Source: Lepisosteus oculatus | Lineage: Eukaryota > Chordata > Actinopteri > Semionotiformes > Lepisosteidae | Assembly: GCF_040954835.1 (NCBI RefSeq) | Contig: NC_090711.1 | Coordinates: 3,417,501-3,481,500 of the forward strand | Direction of reading: 5' to 3' | DNA: 64,000 nucleotides | In this document: piece after piece, positions 23,101 through 33,720 of the stretch | How positions within the stretch are numbered: the first letter of the stretch is position 1 | How the letters are laid out: every line of letters begins with the position of its first letter | Position numbers and translations under genes: made by a program | The notes under the pieces: model-generated | Told to the model about the DNA's origin: nothing | The model's input: the letters and a program-made list of their open reading frames with translations, nothing else | Database searches by the model: none

Positions 23101-26100
23101 CTGGAGGGGCGCAGGGGAGGGAAACAAAGAGAACCCGCTTGTACTTAACAGACGCGGGGAACCGTGCCACAGCCAGGCCGGGCGCCCGCGTCCTCCGACA
23201 ACAGCACACTCGTTTGGGTTTGCGCATCGCCTCCAGGCGCTGGCGTCTGCGCAAAGCAAAACGAACGACGGCGCAGAACGGAAAGAGAGAGACCAGGGGG
23301 TTGAATCCCTAACACACCACTCGGACAGACTCGACCGGACAGCAGGCGACGAACAGAAAGACTCCAGATGCCACAGACAAGACCGGACAGGAGACATCCA
23401 CGGACAGCAAGCAAGCCCGCGTACTGTAGGCACGTTTCAAAGTGGAGGGAGTTGAAAAATGCTGACCGATTCTGAAGCTCCAGCTGTGACGAGGAAAGTA
23501 TTCCACGACTTTGGCGCATTGAAACCAAAAGCCCTGTCTCCATAGGAATGTAGTCTAGCTCTATGAACCTGCAATAGTCAAAACTTCCCAAAGATAACAG
23601 ATTATAGTGGGCATGTAGTGCACAAATAAGGAAAGAAAATATGATCTAAAAGAACTGAAAGAAGTCATTCCTCAAAGTTAATGCAGGGTGATGTTGTGAT
23701 GAAATCTGATTGTCCCACACAAAGAAACACCTGTCCATGGGTTGTCTCCTGAATGCTACTCCAACTACACACGTTCTTTTCGGTCTGAAACTGACTTTCT
23801 GCATTTTTGAGTGTTGACCCATGACGTATTTTCTGAAATATGTATGCCTTTCATCTCTAAAATCTGTGTTTAGAAACAGATTCATTTAACATAGCAAATG
23901 AAGGTTTTGAAATATCTGATAAACATGTGGATTTATGCATGGCACTTTTGGAACTCGTATTCAAAGATCCCGAAGTCTCTCGCACAATGGGTTAATTTCT
24001 CACTCTGTGATTTTTTTTTTTTAATGGATCATTATTAATTAATGTTCCAGTCTTACATTCCTTAATTCAAAGACCATTAATTGGAGCAGCACAACTGTAC
24101 TTATAACTCATTTCCTTGAGAAATATTAATCACTGCAGGAAGGACTGTTTAAAAATTTAAATACAATCCTCTGTCTCCACCTCGTTAAAAAAAAAGTTCC
24201 TGAATAAAATCCCAAACTTGGTCATGGAGGAATAATGTCTCTTCTGGAGTTTGTTCCAGCCAAGTTCTTATTCACAAGGTAACCGATTTCAGTTTTCTAT
24301 TTGCTCATATTGTTGAATTTACATACTCAAAAGGCCTCTTTTTATGACAGACATTAAATGGTCGGATTAGATGATCACGGGGAAGGATTCTGGTGCTGAT
24401 CTCACTAAAATTAAATAATCACCATCAGAAATTACAGCAGCAGACCAGTTAAAAAATGGGTTCTAAGTAAAAACTAGTTCACAGCAGGCCCAAGTCTCAT
24501 AGAAAGGGGGAAGTGGCGAGGTCTGCGTGTTCTGTAACAAGCACGAGGCAGTGGGACATCTGCACCAGGAAGAAAAACCGTTCTTCCATTTCTACCATTC
24601 CCAGTTTTCCAGCTGCTCGGGAGGTCTTCGGCTTGCTGTTGCTTGGATGTCGGGAGAGAAAAGGCCGTTGGTGAGGCCTCCGTTTCCCGAGGCAGTTCAC
24701 CTGGTACCCCCTTCTTCACTTATTCCCAGAATAGGTTGAGACAAGGGGGAGGGAGTTAGGAAGGTGACATGGGGGCTGCTGAGCAGGCTTGGACAGCAGA
24801 GGAAAAATAATACGAGCAAGCATGGAGGCAAGCGTACTTCAACACACACGAGCAGAGTCAGGGAGGTCGGGCTCGTCCTGCAGCACTGAAAGGGCTCTAA
24901 CCAGACGAGACCAGGGGCCCTGATGGGGCGCATCCCACATAGCACCCGCTGCAGCGACGATGGCACAGTTTTACGGGTCATTAGCAGACTGAAAGTGGGG
25001 TTTTTTCAGGGAGGTCCAAGAGAAATTAAAATATTGGCGATCCCAAGATTAAATGAGAGGTTACAAAAGAGGAGAGGCCATGGGGTTAACTGGGAGTTCA
25101 TTGATCTCGGGGCCCTATCCAGTCGTTTCTTGAAAGAAACCAGGGAGTCAGCTCCAACCACATGGCTGGGCAGCCTGTTCCCCTCTCCCACACCCCTCGG
25201 GGTAAAGACGTGCCCCCCCCAACCCTCTGCTCTGGATTTTTAATGCATCAGTGTGCGTGTGCGTGTGCGTGGGTACGAGAGAGAAATAAAAGCGAAGCTC
25301 ACGCTGAAGGGGAAGACAACATTTGCTGCAAGCGGCGTTTCGGCTGCAGAGCCTTCAGGGGGTTGAATCTGAGGAGAAAACAGAAATAGGGGCGAAGCTC
25401 GGCTGCTGGTTCACCAGAGGACAATAGAACATTTACCCGTTTTTGTCACCTCGTCTTCCCCCTCCACATGAGGAGCGCTGCGTTTCTGTGAGCCCTGACT
25501 CAGAAACACCCCGGCGGGTTTGAGATCTCTGGCTCGAAATACAGCTTCACTCAAGTGCGGTTCGAGAGCAGCCTCAGCTTTCAAAAGCAACTCCTGAAAA
25601 GGGGGTCAATCGTGCCTTTAAGATGGACAAGAGTCTTTTTCGCTCACAGCAGAAGGACCAAGTGGCTGATAACACTTGGTTTTGCTTCTCTGGAACACCA
25701 TCTGGTGCTGCGAATACGATACTGAGACCTCACGGATGATCTTTTTATATAATCTCTGAATTCCAGTTAGGAAAACCGATTGAAAATAAAACTCATTGCA
25801 TTACTAAGTAATTCTTCAAAATCTTACAATGGTCCCAATTATGGGGATCGCTGGTCACTGGAAAGGAAGCTTGATCAGGTACCAGTGCAAAGGGACCAGA
25901 CATACATATTAATCTAATCCAATACATTTCATTTTAACAGCCTCCACTTTATAACCATCGTTATGAAGTTACAAAACTTTTCTTTTTAGAAAAGTCTATG
26001 TCTGATTGCCCTACATCCGTATAAATCTGTATGCTCTTGTTTATTTTTTTTTCTTTTATGACCTTTTATTCTATTTTTTTGGTCTTTTTCTTTAGCACTT

Positions 26101-26804
26101 TGTACAACATCCTCGGGTTTGGATAGGCGCATTATAAATTAAATAAAAATAATAGTCCGTGAGCTCATGCCTGGGGCTCTGAACCAGCAAACTCTGGAGC
26201 ACTTCTGCCGCACAAGCAAGGGTGTGTGCCTGGCGTGGGGTATTAAAGAGCGTGCGGCCAACGCGTGCTTCCCCACTGCCAGCCAGCTGGCTGCGGCAGT
26301 TTCAGATTGCAATGTTTTCTGTATTCCTCCGGGAAAGCAAAAGTGCCTTTCCAGAGTGAAAAGGCAGTGCGCTAATGGCTACAAATCATTAGCGCTGGCG
26401 AACTCGGCAAAGGCATGCTCTAATGAAGCCTGAAAAGCTGACTTGGATAAAACAGCCGAAGAGTGTCTCTATCCCAATGCATCTCTGCAACTAAAGAAAC
26501 CTTGGAGCCTCTCAAGTCCTGCCCTGCCGACATTATTGAAGGGAGGGACGGAATTCAAATCTCTCGATGGAAGAGGACGCGTCTGCGAGACGGGACGGGA
26601 AATAAGGTGCATTCCTCAGGTGTCTGCAGGTGAAAGGTTGTAGTTGTGGGAATCGGAAGGCGGGTCGGTTTTGTGCAGGGGGTGGGGTGAGGGTCACCAC
26701 AATGCAGGCGTGAGTTCTGATGGGGCTGTGATCTACCTGCTGTGATCTACTGTGATCTACCTGCGCGATCCAGCCGAAGATCTCCTGCTGGCGGGGGCGG
26801 ACAT
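20115..26804 (-). CDS. snph: Syntaphilin, axonal mitochondrial docking protein
   Basis: Four coding exons on the minus strand: 26804-26761 (ATG 26804-26802), 23100-22993, 21948-21799, 21345-20115 (stop TAA 20117-20115). The splice phases join, giving 510 aa; human SNPH is 494 aa in its main form. Family landmarks: the N-terminal S-R-R-S-S-A-G-S-R-R; S-I-R-D-A-Y-G-T-S-S-L-S-S-S-S-N-S-G at about residues 22-39; D-N-H-G-I-K-P-P-T-P-E-Q-Y-L-T-P-L-Q-Q-K opening the coiled coil at about 61-180; and S-P-A-R-S-L-T-R-S-S-T-Y-T-K-L. A hydrophobic anchor lies at about 447-467, followed by Y-N-I-S-S-L-L-R-G-C-C-T-V-A-L-H-S-I-R. Syntaphilin sits on the outer mitochondrial membrane and anchors mitochondria to axonal microtubules, with a role described at synapses. 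The first coding exon starts at 26856 after a strong pyrimidine-rich acceptor, so at least one non-coding exon lies upstream. The last exon has high CpG content, and a 519-aa frame on its opposite strand is a shadow. Confidence 0.96.
22415..22560 (+). repeat. Interspersed repeat, 'cctggtccaggaggg' family
   Basis: The start cagtcgagtcctggttctgg matches the 19560 copy; the 3' part has diverged. It lies in the SNPH intron between the exons at 23.0 and 21.9 kb. Confidence 0.45.
25005..25240 (-). mobile_element. CR1/L2-type LINE ORF2 3'-end fragment
   Basis: The minus strand reads N-R-L-P-S-H-V-V-G-A-D-S-L-V-S-F-K-K-R-L-D, the classic end of CR1/L2 ORF2 (W/N-x-L-P..V-V-x-A..S-F-K-x-R-L-D). It lies in the SNPH intron between coding exons 1 and 2, and is the same orientation and region of the element as the fragment at 125-448. 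Confidence 0.75.
26731..26766. repeat. Tandem 10-14 bp repeat across the SNPH exon 1 donor
   Basis: The + strand carries three copies of tgtgatctac, two of them extended to tgtgatctacctgc. On the transcribed strand this duplicates the splice donor gcag|gtagatcaca: once at the end of the first coding exon (26761) and again 24 nt into the intron (exon end 26737). Confidence 0.85.
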
Positions 26805-26856
26805 GGAGACGGCCTCACTCTCGGACCGCGGCGATGGCTCGTCAATCCCAGGCAGC
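26805..26856 (-). other. snph: SNPH 5'UTR part of first coding exon
   Basis: This is a 52-nt untranslated lead before the ATG at 26804. It is bounded by the acceptor ctctgtgttcccag, which has a long pyrimidine tract. Confidence 0.75.
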
Positions 26857-27546
26857 CTGGGAACACAGAGAGAGCAGGGCTATCAGTGCTCTCAGCCCCC
26901 GCTGACGCACGACAGCACAGCGCAGAGCTGTGCAAAGCATTCATTTTCAGCAGAAACGCTGCAACTGGACGGGGCAGGCAGAGGTCAAACATTTTTCAAT
27001 TTTTGCTGCAGTGAGCCACAACATCCACCTTCCTGAGAAGATGGGAGAGATGCGAGTGTTGCTGGACTTTCCCACATAATGTGACTGCCCTTGAAATATT
27101 TTCTGGGATATGAGCAGGAGAGCTGCAGACTTCAGGAAAGATGCTTATTAAAAAAAGGCACGTGGGAATGCAGAATAGAGATGCCAGTGAAATGAATAAA
27201 TGAATATTATTTTAGACAGGTGGTTGTGTCTTATTTTGCAGGTACTCTTTTAAAAGATTCCGTATAACAAAAGAGCAGGTATGGCAGATAAACCAAATAG
27301 CCCTTTTAACAATTGTTTTAAAAAAGGATTCTGTCCTTTACAGCCAACCCTGAGAACCAGTGAAATCATGTATATACTGTAGAAGCACAGACAGTGTACT
27401 ATTCACACAGCAGTGGTGACTGCCTGACTATGGACACACAGCTTCTGTTCTGCGTCAGCATTTCCTCAAACACGCGCTCGGCTCCTCACTGATCGCAATG
27501 ACAGCCTGTGGTTGTGTGATCCAATGGGATACACAGGACTTCCACT

Positions 27547-27582
27547 GGGCCCAGTTGCTAAGCAGTCTTAGCAACTGGGCCC
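27547..27582. repeat. Perfect 16-bp inverted repeat with 4-nt loop
   Basis: GGGCCCAGTTGCTAAG at 27547-27562 is followed by CAGT and then its exact reverse complement at 27567-27582. It could form a cruciform in DNA or a stable hairpin in RNA. No coding or repeat context explains it. Confidence 0.85.
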
Positions 27583-27914
27583 TGATCCTTAAGAATGCAG
27601 TACTGTAATTAAAACCGAGGAAATTGAAGTTGCAGTATTGGTCCATCAAAAAGCAAAGCCCTGAAACACTTCGAACCTTAACATGTATTTAGAAATGCAT
27701 TTTAATGAAGGACCACTTCAATGCCTTTGCATCATCACAGTTGTTTGCAATCGGTCCATGTTTTGTGCATCAGTGTTCTGGCACTGGGCTTTCTGTTCGC
27801 ACCTGGAAAGGACATCAGTCCAACCAGCTCTCTAATAGGGTTAGTTTGGTTCCACTCATCTGACAAGAACCCGCCAGTTGTACATGCAGGAGCTCCACTG
27901 AGAAAATAACAAGC

Positions 27915-28025
27915 AGGGTTTAGGGCAAGGATACCCAGACCTGGTCCCGGTGAACTGGTGTTCATTCCTGCTGAGCGCCCACTTACTGGAGCCCTTCACT
28001 GAGCCGACGATGATTAAACAGAAAT
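27915..28025 (+). repeat. Interspersed repeat, 'cctggtccaggaggg' family
   Basis: The landmarks gatacccagacctggtcccg and gttcattcctgctgagcgcc fit the 5' part of the family seen at 19560 and 60090. The copy is short and diverged. Confidence 0.45.
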
Positions 28026-28599
28026 TCAATATATTCTCAGCCTTTAAATTGCTAGACAGACTAATATTTTAGAAGCGGCTTAAAATCTGCAACGCTAAAA
28101 AAAACGAAGACAAATGCCTAGGCAAACAAACCAGCGTACGTTATGAAAAAAAAAAACATGTGCATGCGTTAAAAAGCAGGGAAGTCAGAGGAAACCAGCT
28201 GATGGTTAGCAATAAGAGACACACAGGCCTGGGCTTAGAATTCTGACTCGTGCTCTTTAAAACCACAGATGTAAACGATCCACACAAAAGAAACACAGAG
28301 GCCAAATCCATACTGCTTACAGCGGCTTTCTCATCACTGTTGCCTAGCAACCTCTGAACTGCGTAGCTTTTCTGATTTAAAATAGAGAAATGCTTTAAAT
28401 ATAAATAGAAACAGATGACAGCTTTTGGCTTTCACCCAGCTGCAGACAGAAAACAAAGATCACAGCAACCCGTGAATAGCCCGCTGCAAAACAAAAGGCA
28501 CCCCCCCCCACACACCAAAAAAAGAGGCCAAGGTGTTTAATACCAGGACACGGACACAAACAGAATGCTAATCTTTTTTTCTCTTTGTACGCCTCGGCG

Positions 28600-28870
28600 C
28601 CAACACACATCTGCAACCGCATCAGCCGTGCACCGCTACAGCGTCAGTCAGACCCAGCGACTGGCTGCCCGGCGCCGGGCGTCCGAGCATCCTTTCCAGC
28701 GCGAGCCGCCACCGCCGACCTCGCCTCGCGCGCGAGAAACCTGCCTCGTGCCCGGCCAGCCCGCACGGTGCCAGGGCTCGGCGCTGCTCCAGGTCGCTGG
28801 GCGCTGGAGGAGGTCCCATCGCAAGCGTGTTCCTCAGCCCCCCGACATCCCCATGACTGTGCACAGGAAA
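28600..28870 (-). promoter_or_regulatory. GC/CpG-rich patch upstream of SNPH
   Basis: About 270 bp with many CpG dinucleotides (for example the run ctcgcctcgcgcgcgagaaa) stand out against AT-rich surroundings, 1.7 kb upstream of the SNPH 5'UTR exon. It may be an alternative SNPH promoter or first exon; no convincing TATA box or donor was identified. Confidence 0.35.
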
Positions 28871-29239
28871 GGCTTCCCCCGGTAATGCAGAGCGCAGGCA
28901 GGCAGGCGCACTGCAGCTTCACCTAGATCACCCCCGCCAGCCAGCACGACGACACAGGCAGGGAGGGACTGTTGGGAGGGAGGCTGTGTTGCAGCGATCT
29001 AGAGCACTATCCTTCTCCCCCACCCACGCGCTTCCTCAGCCTGCCACTACGCCGGAGCCCCACTCAGGTCCTTCACTACCATGGGGGTCTGGTGACCTGC
29101 AGCCAGGGCCTGACTTGACCAGGACGGAGGGAGCCGTGCTCCTTGAACAACCTTGAGAGGCAGGGGGGGGGCGACAGCATGTGTGGTAAAGAGCTCCTGC
29201 TCGTGTCCTTACAGCTGCAGAACCATGCGACCGGGTCCT

Positions 29240-29264
29240 GCGTCTGCGTCTGCGTCTGCGCAGC
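29240..29264. repeat. (GTCTGC)4 simple repeat
   Basis: Four hexamer units lie in tandem. No function is evident. Confidence 0.75.
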
Positions 29265-31440
29265 GGCCAGCATTTCTCCGGCACGAATCACCCAGCAGCA
29301 GAAAGAAAGAATTGGTTTTCACAGTAATTAATCACCACATGGATGCAGGTTGCCTTTTAGAGAACCTTTTGAGAATGCACTGTTAATTTTCAAGAGGGAA
29401 TAACTAAAAGGAATATTTTCTAAAAATATATAAAAGCTACAAAGAAAACTCATGAAAGTTGGAAGAATCCAATGAATTGCTCTATAATTTGTTAAAACAG
29501 CTTATTGTGGATGTAGGTGAAATAGTTTAGAAGCTGTGGGCACACTATTTTGACAGCAGGCTGGTGGGCTATCCAGACATGTTTTATAATATGTAGCCTG
29601 ATTTTATCCACCACTGCTGCTAATGATCAGAACCCACACTGTACCTTAGAGGAGAAAAGCTGTTCAGAAAATTACATTTCTAAAGAGGGCATTTTTTGTA
29701 AGATGCATACATCATGTAATATTACCTTTCCATTTGCCATTTATGAAATATTAATTATACCCAACATACTAATATTAAGATGTAACCCAGATGAAAAATT
29801 CTAAGCAGAGTGTTTGCCATCACAGACAGTGGCATCACACTGCACTGCCTTGTCTTTTGAACAGGGGTGCGAACAGTAAGCAGTATTAATCTCAGACTGG
29901 CTCTGCTCTCCCCCCGCTGTGCAGAACCTCACTGTACATGACCACTCGAGTCCATAACAAGTCACCTTGGCAACAACATCCTGATGCACTTCAGTAAAGG
30001 TGACCTTGACACGACCGGGAAGTGAACGTGCTTCCAGCTGCACATTCTCCCTGCAAAACAGGCGCAGGGTGCTGGGTCTGACGGTCCCAGGAGAGGCAGG
30101 AGGATTGCTCTGACTGCCACACCTCGGAGTCTCCAGCCACACTCACAGAGACAGTGCGAGGAGTTTTACATGCAGAAGCACTCAGATGTTTCTGCAGATA
30201 CAGGACTACAATGAGCAGAGAGTTGCTCTCTAAGCCCTTCTGTATGCTTCTGTTAATATGAACATGTGAATAAAAAAAATAATAATTTATATATATTTTC
30301 GAATAAAAAAACCCCCACTGAAGTCCTGTATTTCCCACTCTAGGCAGTATGGAGCCTATTTTCTTAAAGGAAAGAAAAACAACACCCCTGACCATCAACA
30401 GGGCCGAGCAGTGTCCTGAGGACTGGGACACCAGCAGGATTCAGAAACAGCTCAACTGTGCCCTGCGCATGGGTGACCTACTCCAGTGCAGAATGACCAG
30501 AAGTGAAACGGAATCCCAAGTCAGTTTTGTTAAATACAACTGCACTGCGGTTTGAAATATCAAGTGCATTTTGCAAAAACCATATTGAGGAACACGTGAC
30601 TTAATAGCACATAAGAAGCAAAGTATATGTCCGGTAGAACAACATCAGCACTATAACGAAGGAAATAATGTAGCATTAACTCGCTGCCAATTAACCTTTA
30701 AATCTGCCTTTCATTTCACAGCACTTGTGCCAGACACTGCTCCCTGTTTAATGACTTGCTGGAAGGCACTGGAGATTTAGAGAGAAAAATGCTGATCCAC
30801 AGCAGCCTTGTGGGGGTACAAACAGGATGAAATCAGAGAAGTCTTGATTAAATGAGGCTAAAGAGAGGAAGAGAAACTTGCCAAGAGGGGTAATACGATG
30901 TGCGCTGAGTACTCGTCGTGTTCTCTTTCCACAAGATTTCCACTGATCAACAGAAAGTCTGAAAACTATACATCTACCTACCATATATATAACTGCTACA
31001 CATACAAATAATGCAAATAGGATTGTGCTGCTCAGATCCTAAAGAGTCTGCTGCGGTTGTGTTAACATGTAAGGTGCTTCTGTTCTGTCAAGGGGATGCT
31101 CAGAATAACAAACAGATACCTGTTGCTCCCAGAAGACACCAGGATTCATTGTCGTCAGCAACGAGGTGCTAACCATATCATTAAAAACGGAAACGCAGCA
31201 ACCCAGAATTCAATAAATGATGCAGACAGATGACTCCATATCCCAGGATATATACCCACAATACCATAATTCCACAAACTGCTGTCGTTTGAGATTACAT
31301 CACTGACGAGCATGTAATGTCAGGGATTCTGAAGTTTTCAATTTCTCAGTCACACCAGGGACACACTTTCATCCCACCTCTGATTTCTGTTAACTATTCA
31401 TTATTCAATTAGAATTATGAACTATTAATTATTTGAATAA

Positions 31441-31714
31441 GTAGGCTCTATTGTGGTTGGCTTGGTGGCACAGTGGTTGGCACTGCTGCCCTGGGTCGAA
31501 TTCCTGGCGTGCTGTCTGTGTGGAGTTTGTATGTTCTCCCCGTGTTCGTGTGGGTTTCCTCCGGGTGCTCCGGGTTAATTGGCATCTCGGAAAATTGGCC
31601 CTGGTCTGAATGCATGTGTGTTTATGCGTGCGTCTGTGTGTCTGCCCTGCGATGGACTGGCGTCCCACCCAGGGTGTACCCCACCTTGTGCCTGGTGCTT
31701 GCTGGGATAGGCTC
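31441..31714 (+). mobile_element. tRNA-derived SINE, well preserved
   Basis: An almost complete fish tRNA-SINE: head ggcacagtggttggcactgc (A-box region), B-box-like gggtcgaattcctggcgtgc, then gagtttgtatgttctccccg, gtgggtttcctccgggtgct, ctgcgatggactggcgtccc, and gctgggataggctccccgcg near the 3' end. It abuts a minus-strand 5S-derived SINE at about 31720. Confidence 0.85.
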
Positions 31715-31719
31715 CCCGC

Positions 31720-32290
31720 GACAATATATAGTGCTTTTCTGGACACTCCACTCAAAGCGCTTTACAGGTAATGGGGATCCCCTCCACCCCCACCAGTGTG
31801 CAGCCCCACCTGGATGATGCGACGGCAGCCATAGTGCACCAGAACGCTCCTCTCCCCACACGCCAGCTCAAACCAGGGAGGAGAGCAGAGTGATGAGGCC
31901 AGTTTATTATTATTATATATTATATTGATTATTAGGAGGCCGTGACTGCTAAAGGCCAACGGGAAATTTGGCCAGGACACTGGGGTAACACCCCTACTCT
32001 TCTCGAGAAACGCCCTGGGATTTTTAATGACCACAGAGAGTCAGGACCTCGGTTTCACGTCTCATCCGAAGGACGGTGTCTGTTTTACAGTATAGTGTCC
32101 CCATCACTATACTGGGGCATTAGGATCCACATGGACCGCAGGGTGAGCGCCCCCTGTTGGCCCCACTAACACCTCTTCCAGCAGCAACCTTAGTTTTTCC
32201 CAGGAGGTCTCCCATCCAGGTACTGACCAGGCTCACACCTGCTGAGCTTCAGTGGGCTGCCAGCTGTGAACTGCAGGGTGACGTGGCTGC
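31720..32290 (-). mobile_element. 5S rRNA-derived SINE (SINE3/Deu-like), near full length
   Basis: On the minus strand the head (32275-32195) resembles 5S rRNA: gaagctcagcaggtgtgagc then ggtcagtacctggatgggag, covering the internal A and C promoter boxes. The body holds ggatgagacgtgaaaccgag and ctctgtggtcattaaaaatc, typical of SINE3/Deu-like families. The tail reads gtaaagcgctttgagtggag and ends in agaaaagcactatatattg. An AT-rich microsatellite at about 31905-31930 interrupts it. Tail-only relatives are at 48053-48180 and 60165-60262. Confidence 0.85.
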
Positions 32291-32547
32291 TGGACAGATC
32301 ACCTGTTTTATAATTATCTGAAATGTGAAAGGAAAAGTGCCTTAAAACTGCTGGCCCATCCGTGTTCACTGGTCTACACATCCCCCACCAAACAAGAATA
32401 TCACTTAACATGTCTCCTTAAAGCCACAGACTCCTATATATGTAAAACTATGACCATTTAAACTCAGACAACCAGAGAACAGACAAAAACTGGGAAGAGG
32501 AAAAACTAGGCATAATTCCGAAATAACATCACTGATATAATATAATT

Positions 32548-32590
32548 TAAAATACTTTATTAATCCCCAGGGAGACAGTTTTAGAATTCA
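32548..32590 (+). repeat. Retroposon end signature
   Basis: The motif atactttattaatccccagg followed by gagacag matches a common fish retroposon 3' end of the type ctttattgatcccnngggaa. Only this short conserved end is visible. Confidence 0.4.
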
Positions 32591-33504
32591 TGTGTATTCA
32601 ATTCCACTCGTGCTGTGGTGATTTGCCATCAAGTTCACACGGCACTGAGTATTTTATTAGCTCCTACATTTGAACTGCATGGGTTTGTAAACACATTCTC
32701 TAGTCACAAACTGTTGGCTTCCAGGAGTGTGTTAAGTTTACCTTACGCCTTGAATTTAAGAGGGAGAGAAGCAAAATGAAAAGCTACTGGCTGGATTTGT
32801 ACACTCCAACACTTTCAGCTGTGCAGCAGCTCCTCAACACCCACCCTGAGCTCCTTCTGTCTCGGGCAGCACGGATGACGCTTTGGTTGATAAAACCGCT
32901 GTACCCTGTACTCCCTGGCTTCTCTGACAGCTTCTGCTTTCCTGACTCCTAGCTGTAATTTCATTTAGGTAAATTATTGATGCCGCTGTTTCTTGCCATG
33001 CAGTATTTTTACACTGAACAGATGACTCATCCATTAATCAGGAAAGCAGGCCTCTGCAGCATCAGCACTCAGAATCTACGGCTCTCAGTGAAGAGGGAGA
33101 CACTGCTGGGCATTGGAGGTGCCTGGTGACTCTCCAGTACTGTTCATGGCTTCACCTGGGGACAGTTTCATTTCAAGGGCCTTGGCTTCATTAAGTGCTT
33201 AGGAGCTTGCCAAATATGGCTCTTTTCTAGACATTCAGTCTAGAATGTTAGCAATACTTCAGATCTGTACAAAATGTGTTCTAACCAGACTTGGAATTTA
33301 TGTTTAAAAATCAGGTGCCTTTTCTGTGCACTCTGGACAGGGATCACAAGCTCATCGTGCTTCATGACACTCCAGAGTATTAGTAGCTCTCCTCTTTGGA
33401 CAAACTGCTTCTTTTACAATTAAAAAAAATCAAGTTTACTGTCTAGAGATCAATGCAAAATAATGACTACATCGTTACTGAAGACAGGCACGTGCTTGAA
33501 TCGG

Positions 33505-33720
33505 GTGTCCCCAGTCATGGTCCTGGAGGTCCAGTGTGTCTGCAGGTTTCTTGACAGCACTGGAAACTGAAGAGCCCTGGAAGAAGCTGTTAAACTGGTC
33601 CAGTTAAGCCACTTATATGCTGTTCCAGGTCAGTATAAGCCAAGCTGGACAGAAAATGGACTGGTCTATAATAGCAGCTCTGCAGGATCAGGACTGAGGA
33701 TTCCTGGTTAAAACTAGTCT
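33505..33720 (+). repeat. Interspersed repeat, 'cctggtccaggaggg' family
   Basis: It starts gtgtccccagtcatggtcctggagg (in part), then tgtgtctgcaggtttcttga, and ends near ctgcaggatcaggactgagg, which resembles an inverted version of the start. Terminal inverted similarity would suit a MITE-like element. Confidence 0.5.

Noticed and set aside
29550..29804. 84-aa frame with a hydrophobic N-terminus and several cysteines, resembling a secreted peptide
   Set aside because: It starts at TTG and not ATG, lies in AT-rich non-coding DNA, and has no splice or homology support.
31441..31520. Possible tRNA gene
   Set aside because: The tRNA-like part continues into a SINE body and is too diverged from a folded tRNA; it is a SINE head.
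32195..32275. Possible 5S rRNA gene
   Set aside because: Only the promoter-containing part resembles 5S, and it continues into a SINE body and tail.
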